Positions 28,862 to 36,641 of a DNA stretch of 49,689 nucleotides are shown here, piece after piece. Each line of letters opens with the position of its first letter. Within the stretch, counting starts at the first letter, position 1. Source of the stretch: Cryobacterium sp. (GTDB taxonomy: Bacteria > Actinomycetota > Actinomycetes > Actinomycetales > Microbacteriaceae); assembly GCA_019638975.1 (NCBI GenBank), contig JAHBST010000007.1, positions 1 through 49,689 of the forward strand. Direction: 5' to 3'. A program made the position numbers and the translations under genes. The notes under the pieces were generated by a model. The model was not told the DNA's origin, made no database searches, and saw only the letters and a program-made list of their open reading frames with translations.

Positions 28862-28867
28862 TAGAGT
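28862..28867 (+). promoter_or_regulatory. -10 element of a predicted leaderless transcript
   Basis: TAGAGT lies 7 bases before the ATG of the ABC ATPase gene, within the 30-base gap after glgA. There is no ribosome binding site except the poor TGAAG. Confidence 0.5.
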
Positions 28868-28874
28868 TGAAGAT

Positions 28875-29663
28875 ATGGCCAACGTTCTCGAGTTCGACGA
28901 CGTCTCCGTCGTTCGCGGAGGCAATCGAATCCTCGATTCGGTGAACTGGACTCTCGACGGCGCCGAGCGCTGGGTTGTGCTGGGACCGAACGGGGCAGGC
29001 AAGACGACGCTGCTGCAGCTCGCCGCCGCAATCATTCATCCCTCCAGCGGGATGGCGACCGTACTCGACGAGACTCTCGGCGACGTCGACGTGTTCGACC
29101 TTCGCACCCGGATCGGTTTCGCGTCGTCCGCGCTGGCGCGCAAGCTACCGGCAACCGAGACGGTCGTGAATGTCGTCCTCACGGCCTCGTATTCCGTCAC
29201 CGGCCGGTGGAACGAAAGCTATGACGATGTGGATGTGCGCCGCGCTCACCGAGTGCTCGGCGAATGGAAACTGGATCATCTCGCCGAGCGGCGATTCGGG
29301 CACTTGAGCGACGGTGAGCAAAAGCGCGTGCAGATCGCCCGAGCAGTCATGACCGACCCCGAGCTCATGCTTTTGGACGAACCCGCCGCGAGTCTGGATC
29401 TGGGCTCCCGAGAGGAGCTCCTCGCCTTGCTCTCCGGTTATGCGGAAGCGCCCAATGCGCCCGGAATCGTGATGGTGACCCACCACGTGGAGGAGATACC
29501 TCCGGGCTTCACGCATGTTCTCATGCTGCGCGAAGGGGCCGTCGTCGCGGCCGGCACGATAGGCGATGTTCTCACCTCCGACAATCTGAGCACGACCTTC
29601 GGCATCCCGCTCCAATTGGAAAGCAAGGACGGGCGGTACACCGCGCGATCTCTGGTAAAGTAG
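28875..29663 (+). CDS. Stand-alone ABC transporter ATP-binding protein
   Basis: A 262-aa single ABC ATPase. Walker A GPNGAGKT has its Lys at residue 43, the signature is the variant LSDGEQKR near residue 146, and Walker B is [12 protein letters not shown] near residues 167-178, followed by the H-loop THHVEEIP. No permease or binding-protein gene is adjacent, so substrate and even transport role are unknown; the sequence is of the ModF/iron-type group often found alone in actinobacteria. Predicted leaderless start. The last codons overlap the extended -10 of rpmE2. Confidence 0.88.
   Translation: MANVLEFDDVSVVRGGNRILDSVNWTLDGAERWVVLGPNGAGKTTLLQLAAAIIHPSSGMATVLDETLGDVDVFDLRTRIGFASSALARKLPATETVVNVVLTASYSVTGRWNESYDDVDVRRAHRVLGEWKLDHLAERRFGHLSDGEQKRVQIARAVMTDPELMLLDEPAASLDLGSREELLALLSGYAEAPNAPGIVMVTHHVEEIPPGFTHVLMLREGAVVAAGTIGDVLTSDNLSTTFGIPLQLESKDGRYTARSLVK
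29653..29661 (+). promoter_or_regulatory. Extended -10 promoter for rpmE2
   Basis: TGG followed by TAAAGT forms an extended -10 (TGn plus hexamer) inside the last codons of the ABC ATPase gene, giving a leader of about 60 bases before rpmE2. No Zur-type palindrome is visible in the leader. Confidence 0.45.
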
Positions 29664-29728
29664 ACAGTCGGCTCGCGAGCAGCTCGCGACCGAATCACTT
29701 TTCCCGCCAGGAAGTCCAAGGAATCTCC

Positions 29729-29980
29729 ATGAAGTCAGACATTCACCCTGAGTACGCACCGGTCGTGTTCCGCGACCTCGCTTCGGGAGCAACCTTCCTG
29801 ACGCGCTCGACGGTCACAAGCGACAAGACGATCGAGTGGGAAGACGGTTCCACCTACCCGGTCATCGATGTCGAAATCTCTTCGGAGTCCCACCCGTTCT
29901 ACACCGGCAAGCAGCGCATCCTCGACAGCGCGGGCCGCGTCGAGAAGTTCAACACGCGCTACAAGGGCTTCGGAAGCTGA
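29729..29980 (+). CDS. rpmE2: 50S ribosomal protein L31 type B
   Basis: An 83-aa L31 of the type that lacks zinc-binding cysteines; there is no Cys in the sequence. The family stretches [20 protein letters not shown] and [20 protein letters not shown] are present. In many bacteria type B replaces the zinc-containing L31 when zinc is scarce, under Zur control, but in this group it may be the only or main L31. AAGGAA lies 6 bases before the ATG. Confidence 0.95.
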   Translation: MKSDIHPEYAPVVFRDLASGATFLTRSTVTSDKTIEWEDGSTYPVIDVEISSESHPFYTGKQRILDSAGRVEKFNTRYKGFGS

Positions 29981-30018
29981 CGCGTCGACTCTCCTAACTG
30001 ACGAACGGGCGTCGTGAT

Positions 30019-30723
30019 CTATCGCTCCGGCCAACCGGACGTTTCGACGAAGTCGGGATTGTGTGTTCGGCGCATGTACGCCGCGAAACTCTCCGATTGG
30101 TTCGCGCTCCACTCGACTTGACGGCGGTGCAGTTCCTGCGCGTCCACATTCACTTCGCTGAAGTCTCGCGCGGCGATGGCTTGCGCGACGCGACCGGCGG
30201 CGATGGCATCCGCTCCCGCATCGTGCGCATCGAGCAATTCGACTCCGTAGACGGCAGCCGCCGCCTCGAGAGTCCTTTTCCCCTTGCGGAACCTGTCCAC
30301 TGCCTTGTCGATGACGAGCGGATCGATGATCGGCGAGGGGTTCACGAGCGGATCGAGACCGTATCGACGTGCCTCGTGCTTCAATAGCGTCAGGTCGTAG
30401 GGAGCGTTGTACACCGTCAGTGCGAGGCCGCGAGCCAGCACGGATCGAATGGAGTCGAGGATTTCCGCGACGACCTCGGCGGCGGGTCGCCCTTCCTCGC
30501 GCGCCCGCTGGGTCGTGATCCCGTGCACAGTGCTCGCTTGGAGCGGAATCTCGATTCCCGGATCCGCGAGCCAGTCATTGCGTTCGAGTGCATTCCCGTC
30601 GGGTCCGATAACGCTCACATTCGCCGACACGATTCGGCTCGTGGTGACGTCGATGCCCGTCGTCTCCAAATCGAACACCCCGAGAGTGTCGTACCAGCGG
30701 GTTTCTTCCGACGTTTCCATCAC
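30019..30723 (-). CDS. DnaQ-like 3'-5' exonuclease (DEDDh)
   Basis: A 234-aa exonuclease of the DNA polymerase III epsilon type, probably removing 3' nucleotides from DNA or RNA. All DEDDh motifs are visible: FDLETTGID (Exo I, about residues 17-25), VHGITT with the middle acidic region, NAPYDLTLL (Exo II, about 105-113) and HDAGADA (Exo III, about 166-172). The GTG at 30723 is chosen over the ATG right after it because TAGGCT stands exactly 6 bases before the GTG. There is no polymerase fusion and no BRCT domain. It lies 15 bases after treS on the same strand but has its own promoter overlapping that gap. Confidence 0.9.
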   Translation of the reverse strand: MMETSEETRWYDTLGVFDLETTGIDVTTSRIVSANVSVIGPDGNALERNDWLADPGIEIPLQASTVHGITTQRAREEGRPAAEVVAEILDSIRSVLARGLALTVYNAPYDLTLLKHEARRYGLDPLVNPSPIIDPLVIDKAVDRFRKGKRTLEAAAAVYGVELLDAHDAGADAIAAGRVAQAIAARDFSEVNVDAQELHRRQVEWSANQSESFAAYMRRTHNPDFVETSGWPER

Positions 30724-30729
30724 GCTGTC

Positions 30730-30735
30730 AGCCTA
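30730..30735 (-). promoter_or_regulatory. -10 element of a predicted leaderless exonuclease transcript
   Basis: On the minus strand TAGGCT, then 6 bases, then the GTG of the exonuclease gene. It lies just downstream of the treS stop. Confidence 0.5.
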
Positions 30736-30738
30736 CGG

Positions 30739-32457
30739 CTAACCTGCGACGCTGGCCCCGGTTCCGATGTGCAACCAGTAGAAGCTCTGGGTCCCGAGCG
30801 TGAGCTGCAGCGTACCTTCGGGGGAGAAGGTGGGAAATTCAGATCCGCCAAAGAGGTCGAACGTCGAGGAGTTCGCGAATTGCTCGGCACGAATCGTCAC
30901 GGAGGCGGGATTGTGGGCGAAACTGAACACGCACAACACGTCTTCCGCGGAGTCGCCGAATTGCGTGGCCGATCCGCGATACGAGCGGACGAACGCGAGT
31001 ACGGATTCGTGGTCGGTCTCGAGCACCGTCATCGATCCGAGCCCGAACGTCGGATGGGCTTTCCGCACGTGGATGACATTGCGGATCCAGTGCAGGAGCG
31101 ATCGCGATTGCGCCAATTGAGCTTCGACATTCAATTGCGTGTAGTTGTAGACGAGCGACTGCACAACCGGCAAGTAGAGCTTGCCTGGGTCGGCGGTCGA
31201 GAATCCGGCGTTCCTGTCCGGAGTCCACTGCATGGGCGTGCGCGAACTGTCCCTGTCCTCGAGCCAGATGTTGTCGCCCATTCCGATTTCGTCGCCGTAG
31301 TACAGGAACGGGCTGCCCGGCAAGGAAAAGAGCAAGGCGTGCGCGAGTTCGAGTTCCGATCGCGAATTGTCCAGGAGAGGTGCGAGGCGGCGACGGATTC
31401 CGACATTCACGCGCATGCGCGGATCGTAGGCGTACCAGCCGTACATCGCCTGCCGATACTCTTCGCTCACCATTTCGAGCGTGAGTTCATCGTGGTTGCG
31501 GAGGAATATGCCCCAACCGGCGCCTTCCGGGATGTCCGTGGTCTCGGAAAGGACCTTGACGAGTTCATCCGCCCGTTGCGATCGCAAGGTGTAGAAGATG
31601 CGCGGCATGACGGGAAAATCGAAAGCCATGTGGCATTCGGGTTCTTCTTCCGTGCCGAAGAATGCCGCGACTTCCCGCGGCCACTGGTTCGCTTCTGCGA
31701 TCATGACGCGACCGGGAAACTCCACGTCCACCATGGCGCGAAGCTTCCTGATGAATTCGTGCGTCGGCGGTTCTCCCTCGCCGTTCCCTTCCTCGGATGC
31801 ATAAAGGTAGGGGACCGCGTCGAGGCGGAAGCCGTCCACTCCCATCGACATCCAGAATCGGACGATTTCGTATACCGCATCGTGCACGGCGGGGTTCTCG
31901 AAGTTCAAATCCGGTTGGTGCGAGAAGAAGCGATGGAAGTAGAATTGCCGCCGCACCGAATCGAAGGCCCAATTCGATTCTTCGGTATCCGTGAAGATGA
32001 TGCGCACATTGGCCAGGCGTTCATCGCTGTCGCTCCACATGTAGAAGTCGCCGAAGGGCCCATCGGGATCGCTTCGCGATTGCTGGAACCACTCGTGCTG
32101 ATCCGAGGTGTGATTGAGCGGCAAGTCGATGATGACGCGCATGTTTCGCTCATGCGCCTTCGTGACGAGTTCCTGGAATTCGTCGAGCGTTCCGAATTCG
32201 GGAAGAATGGAGTGGTAATCCGCGACGTCATACCCTCCGTCCCGCAACGGCGAAGTGTAGAACGGCGGAAGCCACAACGCGTCGACGCCGAGCCATTGAA
32301 GGTAGTCGAGTTTCCCGATGAGGCCGCCCAAATCGCCGGTTCCGTCGCCGTTGCTGTCGACGAACGAACGCACCATGACTTGGTAGAAAACGGATCTGCG
32401 GTACCACACTGGGTCCAACGTCAGCCCCGGAAGCTGGATTGGTGCCGTGAAGCTCAC
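30739..32457 (-). CDS. treS: Maltose alpha-D-glucosyltransferase / trehalose synthase TreS
   Basis: A GH13 enzyme of 572 aa that interconverts maltose and trehalose in the cytoplasm. The family opening WYRRSVFYQVMVRSFVDSN is near residues 18-36. The (beta/alpha)8 motifs include LWLPPFYTSPLRDGGYDVADY, DLPLNHTSDQH, the nucleophile region GVDGFRLDAVPYL, the acid/base IAEANQWP and FLRNHDELTLEM. No maltokinase (Pep2) domain is fused at the C-terminus. The GTG start is preceded by CAGGAG. The promoter carries a LacI-type palindrome. With glgC/glgA it suggests an alpha-glucan and trehalose network. Confidence 0.95.
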   Translation of the reverse strand: MSFTAPIQLPGLTLDPVWYRRSVFYQVMVRSFVDSNGDGTGDLGGLIGKLDYLQWLGVDALWLPPFYTSPLRDGGYDVADYHSILPEFGTLDEFQELVTKAHERNMRVIIDLPLNHTSDQHEWFQQSRSDPDGPFGDFYMWSDSDERLANVRIIFTDTEESNWAFDSVRRQFYFHRFFSHQPDLNFENPAVHDAVYEIVRFWMSMGVDGFRLDAVPYLYASEEGNGEGEPPTHEFIRKLRAMVDVEFPGRVMIAEANQWPREVAAFFGTEEEPECHMAFDFPVMPRIFYTLRSQRADELVKVLSETTDIPEGAGWGIFLRNHDELTLEMVSEEYRQAMYGWYAYDPRMRVNVGIRRRLAPLLDNSRSELELAHALLFSLPGSPFLYYGDEIGMGDNIWLEDRDSSRTPMQWTPDRNAGFSTADPGKLYLPVVQSLVYNYTQLNVEAQLAQSRSLLHWIRNVIHVRKAHPTFGLGSMTVLETDHESVLAFVRSYRGSATQFGDSAEDVLCVFSFAHNPASVTIRAEQFANSSTFDLFGGSEFPTFSPEGTLQLTLGTQSFYWLHIGTGASVAG

Positions 32458-32499
32458 TGTGCTCCTGTCCTCGGTTGGCGTGCGTGGCGTGCGGTATCG

Positions 32500-32505
32500 A
32501 GTCTA
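32500..32505 (-). promoter_or_regulatory. Candidate -10 element for treS
   Basis: On the minus strand TAGACT, 42 bases before the treS GTG. The gene has a normal AGGAG ribosome binding site, so this is a leadered promoter. Confidence 0.5.
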
Positions 32506-32513
32506 GGACCGAA

Positions 32514-32529
32514 TTGCAAGCGCTTGTGG
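32514..32529. promoter_or_regulatory. LacI-family operator-like palindrome
   Basis: TTGCAAGCGCTTGTGG contains a perfect 10-base palindrome CAAGCGCTTG (32517-32526) with the central CG typical of LacI/GalR-family operators, which in actinobacteria often control maltose and other sugar genes. It lies directly upstream of the treS -10, covering the spacer and -35 position, as expected of a repressor site. It is also 27 bases upstream of the -10 of the divergent hydrolase gene. Confidence 0.6.
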
Positions 32530-32555
32530 CGTCGATTGCCCGCGGCCGCGTTGCC

Positions 32556-32561
32556 TACACT
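32556..32561 (+). promoter_or_regulatory. -10 element of a predicted leaderless hydrolase transcript
   Basis: TACACT, then 7 bases, then the ATG of the alpha/beta hydrolase gene. No convincing ribosome binding site in between. Confidence 0.55.
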
Positions 32562-32568
32562 GGAACGG

Positions 32569-33468
32569 ATGACATCCCACTCGCCCTATGCCTCCCGCCT
32601 CCGCGACATCCCCATCGAGCGACGGGAAACGAGCATTCTCGGCAGTACGACGCGCTATTGGGTTTATGGTCCGGACGACGCAAAGTTGACGATCGTGATC
32701 GCACACGGCTATCGAGGAGAGCACCACGGCCTCGAGCCGGTCATTGCGCACTTGCCCGGGTACCGTTTCATCAGCCCGGATCTGCCGGGATTCGGAGAAT
32801 CCACGCCGCTCACCGAGAGACCTCACTCCATCGAGGGATACTCGGACTGGCTCAACGCTTTCGTCGATGATCTCGGGCTTCGAGGAACCGCCGTGATTCT
32901 CGGCCACTCTTTCGGCACGATCATCACGTCGGCGGCGATCGCCTCGGGATTGCCGACTCCCGCGCTCGTTCTCGTGAATCCGATCGCCATGCCTGGAGTG
33001 AAAGGTCCCCGACCGTTCGCAACCGGTATCACGGTCGCGTATTACCGAACCGCCGCCCGACTTCCGGAGCGACTCGGATTCGCGCTCCTCAACAATTGGC
33101 TCGTCGTGCAATTCATGAGCTCAAGCCTCGTCAAGACGAAAGACAAGGCACTGCGGAAGTGGATTCATCGTGAGCACCACACATTTTTCAACAGATTCTC
33201 CGATCGCGACACGGTCGTCGAAGCCTTCGATGCGTCGATCAGCACCGACGTCAGCCGATTCGCGTCGGACATCGCGGTTCCCACGCTTCTCGTTGCGGCG
33301 GAATTGGACGACATCACGCCCGTGTCGGCTCAATACGTGCTCCAGCGGTCTTTCCCGGATGCGCGATTGCGCGTCCTCGGGGGAGTCGGACACTTGATCC
33401 ATTACGAACGCCCCGGCGAAGCTGCCGAGGCCATTCGCGATTTTCTCGAAGCCCTGCCGGACTCGTGA
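32569..33468 (+). CDS. Alpha/beta hydrolase
   Basis: A 299-aa cytoplasmic alpha/beta hydrolase. HGYRG near residues 44-48 is the oxyanion region, the nucleophile elbow is GHSFGT (Ser near residue 113), the acid is in ELDDITPV and the His in GVGHLIHYERP near residue 281. The substrate cannot be told. The frame is open for 680 codons upstream as an antisense artefact of treS; the ATG at 32569 is preferred because homologous sequence starts here and TACACT stands 7 bases before it. The stop overlaps the next gene, a GT4 glycosyltransferase, by 4 bases (GTGA). Confidence 0.88.
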   Translation: MTSHSPYASRLRDIPIERRETSILGSTTRYWVYGPDDAKLTIVIAHGYRGEHHGLEPVIAHLPGYRFISPDLPGFGESTPLTERPHSIEGYSDWLNAFVDDLGLRGTAVILGHSFGTIITSAAIASGLPTPALVLVNPIAMPGVKGPRPFATGITVAYYRTAARLPERLGFALLNNWLVVQFMSSSLVKTKDKALRKWIHREHHTFFNRFSDRDTVVEAFDASISTDVSRFASDIAVPTLLVAAELDDITPVSAQYVLQRSFPDARLRVLGGVGHLIHYERPGEAAEAIRDFLEALPDS

Positions 33469-34529
33469 AAGTCATTTTCGACTGCCGATACACGCGGATC
33501 GGCAGGCACGACGGCATCAGCAGGTATACGGCGGGCGTCGTCGAGGCATTCAGCCGATTGCATCCCGTGACGATGCTCATTAGCGACGCTCGGCAATTGG
33601 AAATGCTTCCCGATCTTCCCTGGATCAAGGGCACGGACCCCACGAGCATGCGCGAACCGTGGGTGTCGCTCATCGTCAATCGAGCGCATCCGGATGTCGT
33701 ATTCAGCCCCATGCAGACGATGGGCTCATTCGGCCGCCGCTACAAACTGATCCTCACGCTCCATGACCTCATCTACTACAACAATCCGACGCCGCCGCGG
33801 GATCTGCCGTGGCCCATTAGATTCGGGTGGCGATTGTTCCACTTGGCGCTCTGGCCGCAACGGCTCATTCTGAATCGAGCGGATGCGGTCGTCACAGGAA
33901 CCGAGGCCGCACGCGAGCAGATCCGGGCGAAACGGCTCACGAAACGCCCCATCACCGTGGTCAGCAGCGCGGTCGACCCCGCGACTGAATTGCGCGGACC
34001 CGATCGCGACACAACGCTCGTGTACATGGGATCGTTCATGCCGTACAAGAACGTCGAATCGCTCGCGCGTGCGCTGCACGAGCTTCCCGGTTACCGGCTC
34101 CAATTGCTCAGCCGGATCAGCGAGCACGATCGATCGAGATTCGCCGCCCTCGCGCCGGTCGACGCGATCGAGTTCTTCGACGGAGTCACGGACGAGGAAT
34201 ACACGCGGCTTTTGCGGCGCGCGAGCGCACTCGTGACGGCATCACTCGAAGAGGGATTCGGGATCCCTCTCATCGAGGCGCTGTCGATGGGCACTCCCGT
34301 CGCGTGCAGCGATATCCCCGTTTTTCACGAGGTCGCGGGTGACGGCGCGGTATATTTCTCGCCGCGCGATCCCGGCGATATCGCTCGAGCCATCCGTTCG
34401 CTCGAAGACGACGAGAAATGGCGGTTCCATTCCGCTGCGGGACCCACGCAAGCGGCGAAATTCACGTGGGACCGATCGGCCGAGCGGTTGTTGGAGCTCG
34501 TGCGGTCGCTCGCACCGAATCTCAATTGA
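33465..34529 (+). CDS. GT4-family glycosyltransferase
   Basis: A 354-aa retaining glycosyltransferase of the GT-B fold. N-terminal acceptor domain with DCRYTRIGRHDGISRYT at residues 6-22, LHDLIYYN near 103-110. Donor domain with VYMGSFMPYKNVESL near 185-199 and the acidic SLEEGFGIPLIEALSMGTPVACSD near 261-285. The sequence recalls mannosyl- or glucosyltransferases of capsule and glycolipid synthesis, but sugar and acceptor are not readable. It starts with GTG overlapping the hydrolase stop, so both are made from one transcript. Its end overlaps the convergent YbaK-type gene by 8 bases. Confidence 0.88.
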   Translation: MKVIFDCRYTRIGRHDGISRYTAGVVEAFSRLHPVTMLISDARQLEMLPDLPWIKGTDPTSMREPWVSLIVNRAHPDVVFSPMQTMGSFGRRYKLILTLHDLIYYNNPTPPRDLPWPIRFGWRLFHLALWPQRLILNRADAVVTGTEAAREQIRAKRLTKRPITVVSSAVDPATELRGPDRDTTLVYMGSFMPYKNVESLARALHELPGYRLQLLSRISEHDRSRFAALAPVDAIEFFDGVTDEEYTRLLRRASALVTASLEEGFGIPLIEALSMGTPVACSDIPVFHEVAGDGAVYFSPRDPGDIARAIRSLEDDEKWRFHSAAGPTQAAKFTWDRSAERLLELVRSLAPNLN

Positions 34530-34983
34530 TGTTCGTGACCTCGCCAGCGGTCAGCTCTATGAGACTGTCCGGGTCGATGCTGAACACGGCGACCGCGGAA
34601 CCCGCGGCCGCCCAGACGCGATCGTAACGCAGCAAGTCGGAGTCGATGATGGTGCGCAGCGTCGTTCGATGGCCGAACGGCGGCACTCCTCCGATGGAAT
34701 ATCCCGTCGCGTCTTTGACGGTGCGCGCGTCGGACATCGTCACTTTCGCGTCGAGCTCGCGGCTGACCAGCTCGACGTCGACCCGGTTCGTACCCGAAAC
34801 CAGCGCGATCATGGGTTCGCCATCGGCGAGCACAACAAGGCTTTTGACGATAGCGCCCTCTTCGCATCCGACCGCGCGGGCGGCTTCCGCCGCAGTGTGC
34901 GTGCTTTGCGCCATCGTGACGACGTCGATCGCGAGCCCGCGTTCGAGCGCTGCCGTCGTGAATCGTTCTACCGCATCCGTCAT
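34522..34983 (-). CDS. YbaK/EbsC-type aminoacyl-tRNA deacylase
   Basis: A 153-aa stand-alone editing-domain protein of the YbaK/ProX superfamily, which removes wrongly attached amino acids from tRNA. The family blocks EEGAIVKSLVVLADGEP (with the conserved Lys, residues about 41-57), DVELVSRELDAKVTMSDA and TGYSIGGVPPFGH (about 92-104) are clear. Which tRNA it corrects is unknown. Its start overlaps the upstream histidine phosphatase by 4 bases, so the two form an operon. Confidence 0.92.
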   Translation of the reverse strand: MTDAVERFTTAALERGLAIDVVTMAQSTHTAAEAARAVGCEEGAIVKSLVVLADGEPMIALVSGTNRVDVELVSRELDAKVTMSDARTVKDATGYSIGGVPPFGHRTTLRTIIDSDLLRYDRVWAAAGSAVAVFSIDPDSLIELTAGEVTNIN

Positions 34984-35624
34984 GAGCTCACCTCGTGTGC
35001 TTCGCGCCCCTCGAGCGCATTTTGTTCATCGAGATCCTCCTCGCCGGGGACGACGGACTCCGATTCGATCGGATCGTCGAACTCCACGAGCTCGAGGGTC
35101 CCGTCGACGAGCCGGAAACTGTGTATCGATCCATTCGTGATCGCCGCTCCGCGTTCGATGGGAGCATTCACGGCCATCAGGAGGGTCCGAATCACGGCGC
35201 CATGCGACGCGACGATCAGGTGCCGTCCCGGATTGTCCTCGGCCAGCGAGAGGAGCGCGGGAACCACTCGCTGTCGCACTTCGTCGCGGGATTCGCGGCC
35301 CGGAACCGGAGTCGTTCCCGGATAGCGACGCGCGATCTGCCGATCCGTCAGGCCTTCCGCTTCACCGTAATTCCGCTCGACGAGCGCGGCGAGCGTGAGA
35401 GGAGCACCAAGCCCGAGTTCCTCGCCGAGGATTTCCGCCGTTTCGAGTGCGCGGGAAAGGGGACTCGAATAGATGCCGTCCCAGCTTCGACGCGCGAGCA
35501 ATCGTCCTGCTCGCCGCGCCTGCAACCGCCCGGTGTCGTTCAAGGGAACGTCGGTGCTGCCCTGAATGCGGTGCGCGCGGTTCCAATCGGTCTCACCGTG
35601 CCGCACGAGGTAGAGAAGGGTCAC
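34980..35624 (-). CDS. Histidine phosphatase family protein
   Basis: A 214-aa phosphoglycerate-mutase-like phosphatase. The N-terminal RHGETDWN motif holds the catalytic His at residue 9, with the second His in ASHGAVIRT near residue 143; SSPLSRALETA and the Glu of ALVERNYGEAEG complete the pocket. This points to a broad phosphatase rather than the glycolytic mutase, because the mutase insertions are absent. The last 30 residues are acidic and unstructured. It heads the phosphatase-YbaK operon. Substrate unknown. Confidence 0.9.
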   Translation of the reverse strand: MTLLYLVRHGETDWNRAHRIQGSTDVPLNDTGRLQARRAGRLLARRSWDGIYSSPLSRALETAEILGEELGLGAPLTLAALVERNYGEAEGLTDRQIARRYPGTTPVPGRESRDEVRQRVVPALLSLAEDNPGRHLIVASHGAVIRTLLMAVNAPIERGAAITNGSIHSFRLVDGTLELVEFDDPIESESVVPGEEDLDEQNALEGREAHEVSS

Positions 35625-35643
35625 TGGCGCTCAATCCTTCCGA

Positions 35644-35662
35644 GCCGTTCCGCGGGAACGGC
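35644..35662. repeat. Perfect inverted repeat upstream of the histidine phosphatase gene
   Basis: GCCGTTCC-GCG-GGAACGGC, an 8-bp stem with a 3-base loop, 20 bases before the ATG of the phosphatase gene. CGTTCC recurs 14 bases further away. It could fold in the leader or be a regulator site. A TAGGCT on the minus strand lies beyond it. The rest of the 156-base gap shows nothing else clear. Confidence 0.55.
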
Positions 35663-35780
35663 GAGGGCTTCGGTCGTTCCCGCTCCCAGCCTAACGGTGG
35701 CGAGACGCCCGCCTCGCGTCGGTCACCGTTTCACGACTGTGACGGCATGACCGCGGCGCCGGGATACCGAGTGATCAGAT

Positions 35781-36611
35781 ATGTTTCCCAGTGTGCTTCG
35801 CATTAGCGTGATCGACGACCCGGAACACCCGTCACTGCGTGACTTCTGCGATTTGACCGATGTGGCCCTTCGCCGCGTGCGTGAACCGCTCGAAGGGCTC
35901 TATCTGGCGGAATCGGCGAAAGTGATTTCGCGGGCCATTTCGGCCGGGCATCAGCCCCGTGCTGTGCTCGTTTTGGAAAAGTGGCTGGCCGAAGTCCAAC
36001 CCCTTCTCGAGCGATTCGCGTCCGCGGAGATCGAGATACCCATTTTCGTGGGCTCCGCGAGAGTCCTGCAATCGGTCACGGGCTTCGACATGCACCGGGG
36101 CGCGATCGCCTCCATGCAACGACCGGCTCTTCCTGCGGTCCCCGAAGTTCTTGCCGATGCGAGCCGCGTCGTGGTGATAGAAGATGTCGTGGATCACACG
36201 AATGTCGGTGCGATCTTTCGCACCGCGGCAGCTCTCGGCGCGGATGCCGTGCTCGTGACGCCGCGATGCGCCGACCCCTTGTATCGCCGGAGCGTCCGCG
36301 TGAGCATGGGAACGGTTCTTCAGGTGCCGTGGACCCGCTTGCCGGAGTGGCCGATCGCCGCCGAGCTGCTTCACGACGCCGGATTCACCATCGTCGCTCT
36401 CGCTCTCGCCGATGACGCCATCGAACTCGACGAATTTGCCCGGCAACCGCCGCAACGCATCGCGATCCTCCTGGGTACCGAGGGTGACGGGCTCAGCCGA
36501 CGCGCGCTGGGAGCAGCGGATGTCACGGTCCGCATTCCCATGCGCGCGGGAGTGGACTCGCTCAATGTCGCCGCCGCGAGCGCTGTCGCGTTGTGGGCGC
36601 TTCGCGCGTGA
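35781..36611 (+). CDS. SpoU-family RNA 2'-O-ribose methyltransferase
   Basis: A TrmH/SpoU-type SPOUT enzyme of about 276 aa that methylates ribose 2'-OH in rRNA or tRNA using S-adenosylmethionine. The N-terminal substrate-binding domain (YLAESAKVISRAI) is followed by the knot domain with motif 1 DHTNVGAIFRTAAALGAD near residues 138-155, motif 2 LLGTEGDGLSRRAL near 230-243 and motif 3 IPMRAGVDSLNVAAASAVALW near 252-272. The target nucleotide is not evident. A GTG at 35793 may be the true start: TATGTT stands 7 bases before it, like other leaderless genes here, whereas the ATG has no good ribosome binding site. Confidence 0.92.
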   Translation: MFPSVLRISVIDDPEHPSLRDFCDLTDVALRRVREPLEGLYLAESAKVISRAISAGHQPRAVLVLEKWLAEVQPLLERFASAEIEIPIFVGSARVLQSVTGFDMHRGAIASMQRPALPAVPEVLADASRVVVIEDVVDHTNVGAIFRTAAALGADAVLVTPRCADPLYRRSVRVSMGTVLQVPWTRLPEWPIAAELLHDAGFTIVALALADDAIELDEFARQPPQRIAILLGTEGDGLSRRALGAADVTVRIPMRAGVDSLNVAAASAVALWALRA

Positions 36612-36629
36612 CCTTCGGCGAACCGCTCC

Positions 36630-36635
36630 TATCAT
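36630..36635 (+). promoter_or_regulatory. -10 element of a predicted leaderless carboxypeptidase transcript
   Basis: TATCAT, then 6 bases, then the ATG at 36642. It lies in the 30-base gap after the SpoU gene. Confidence 0.55.
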
Positions 36636-36641
36636 GGTCGG

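Noticed and set aside
30523..32568. A very long N-terminal extension of the alpha/beta hydrolase (up to 981 residues)
   Set aside because: The extension is antisense to treS. The ATG at 32569 has a promoter hexamer 7 bases upstream and hydrolase homology begins there.
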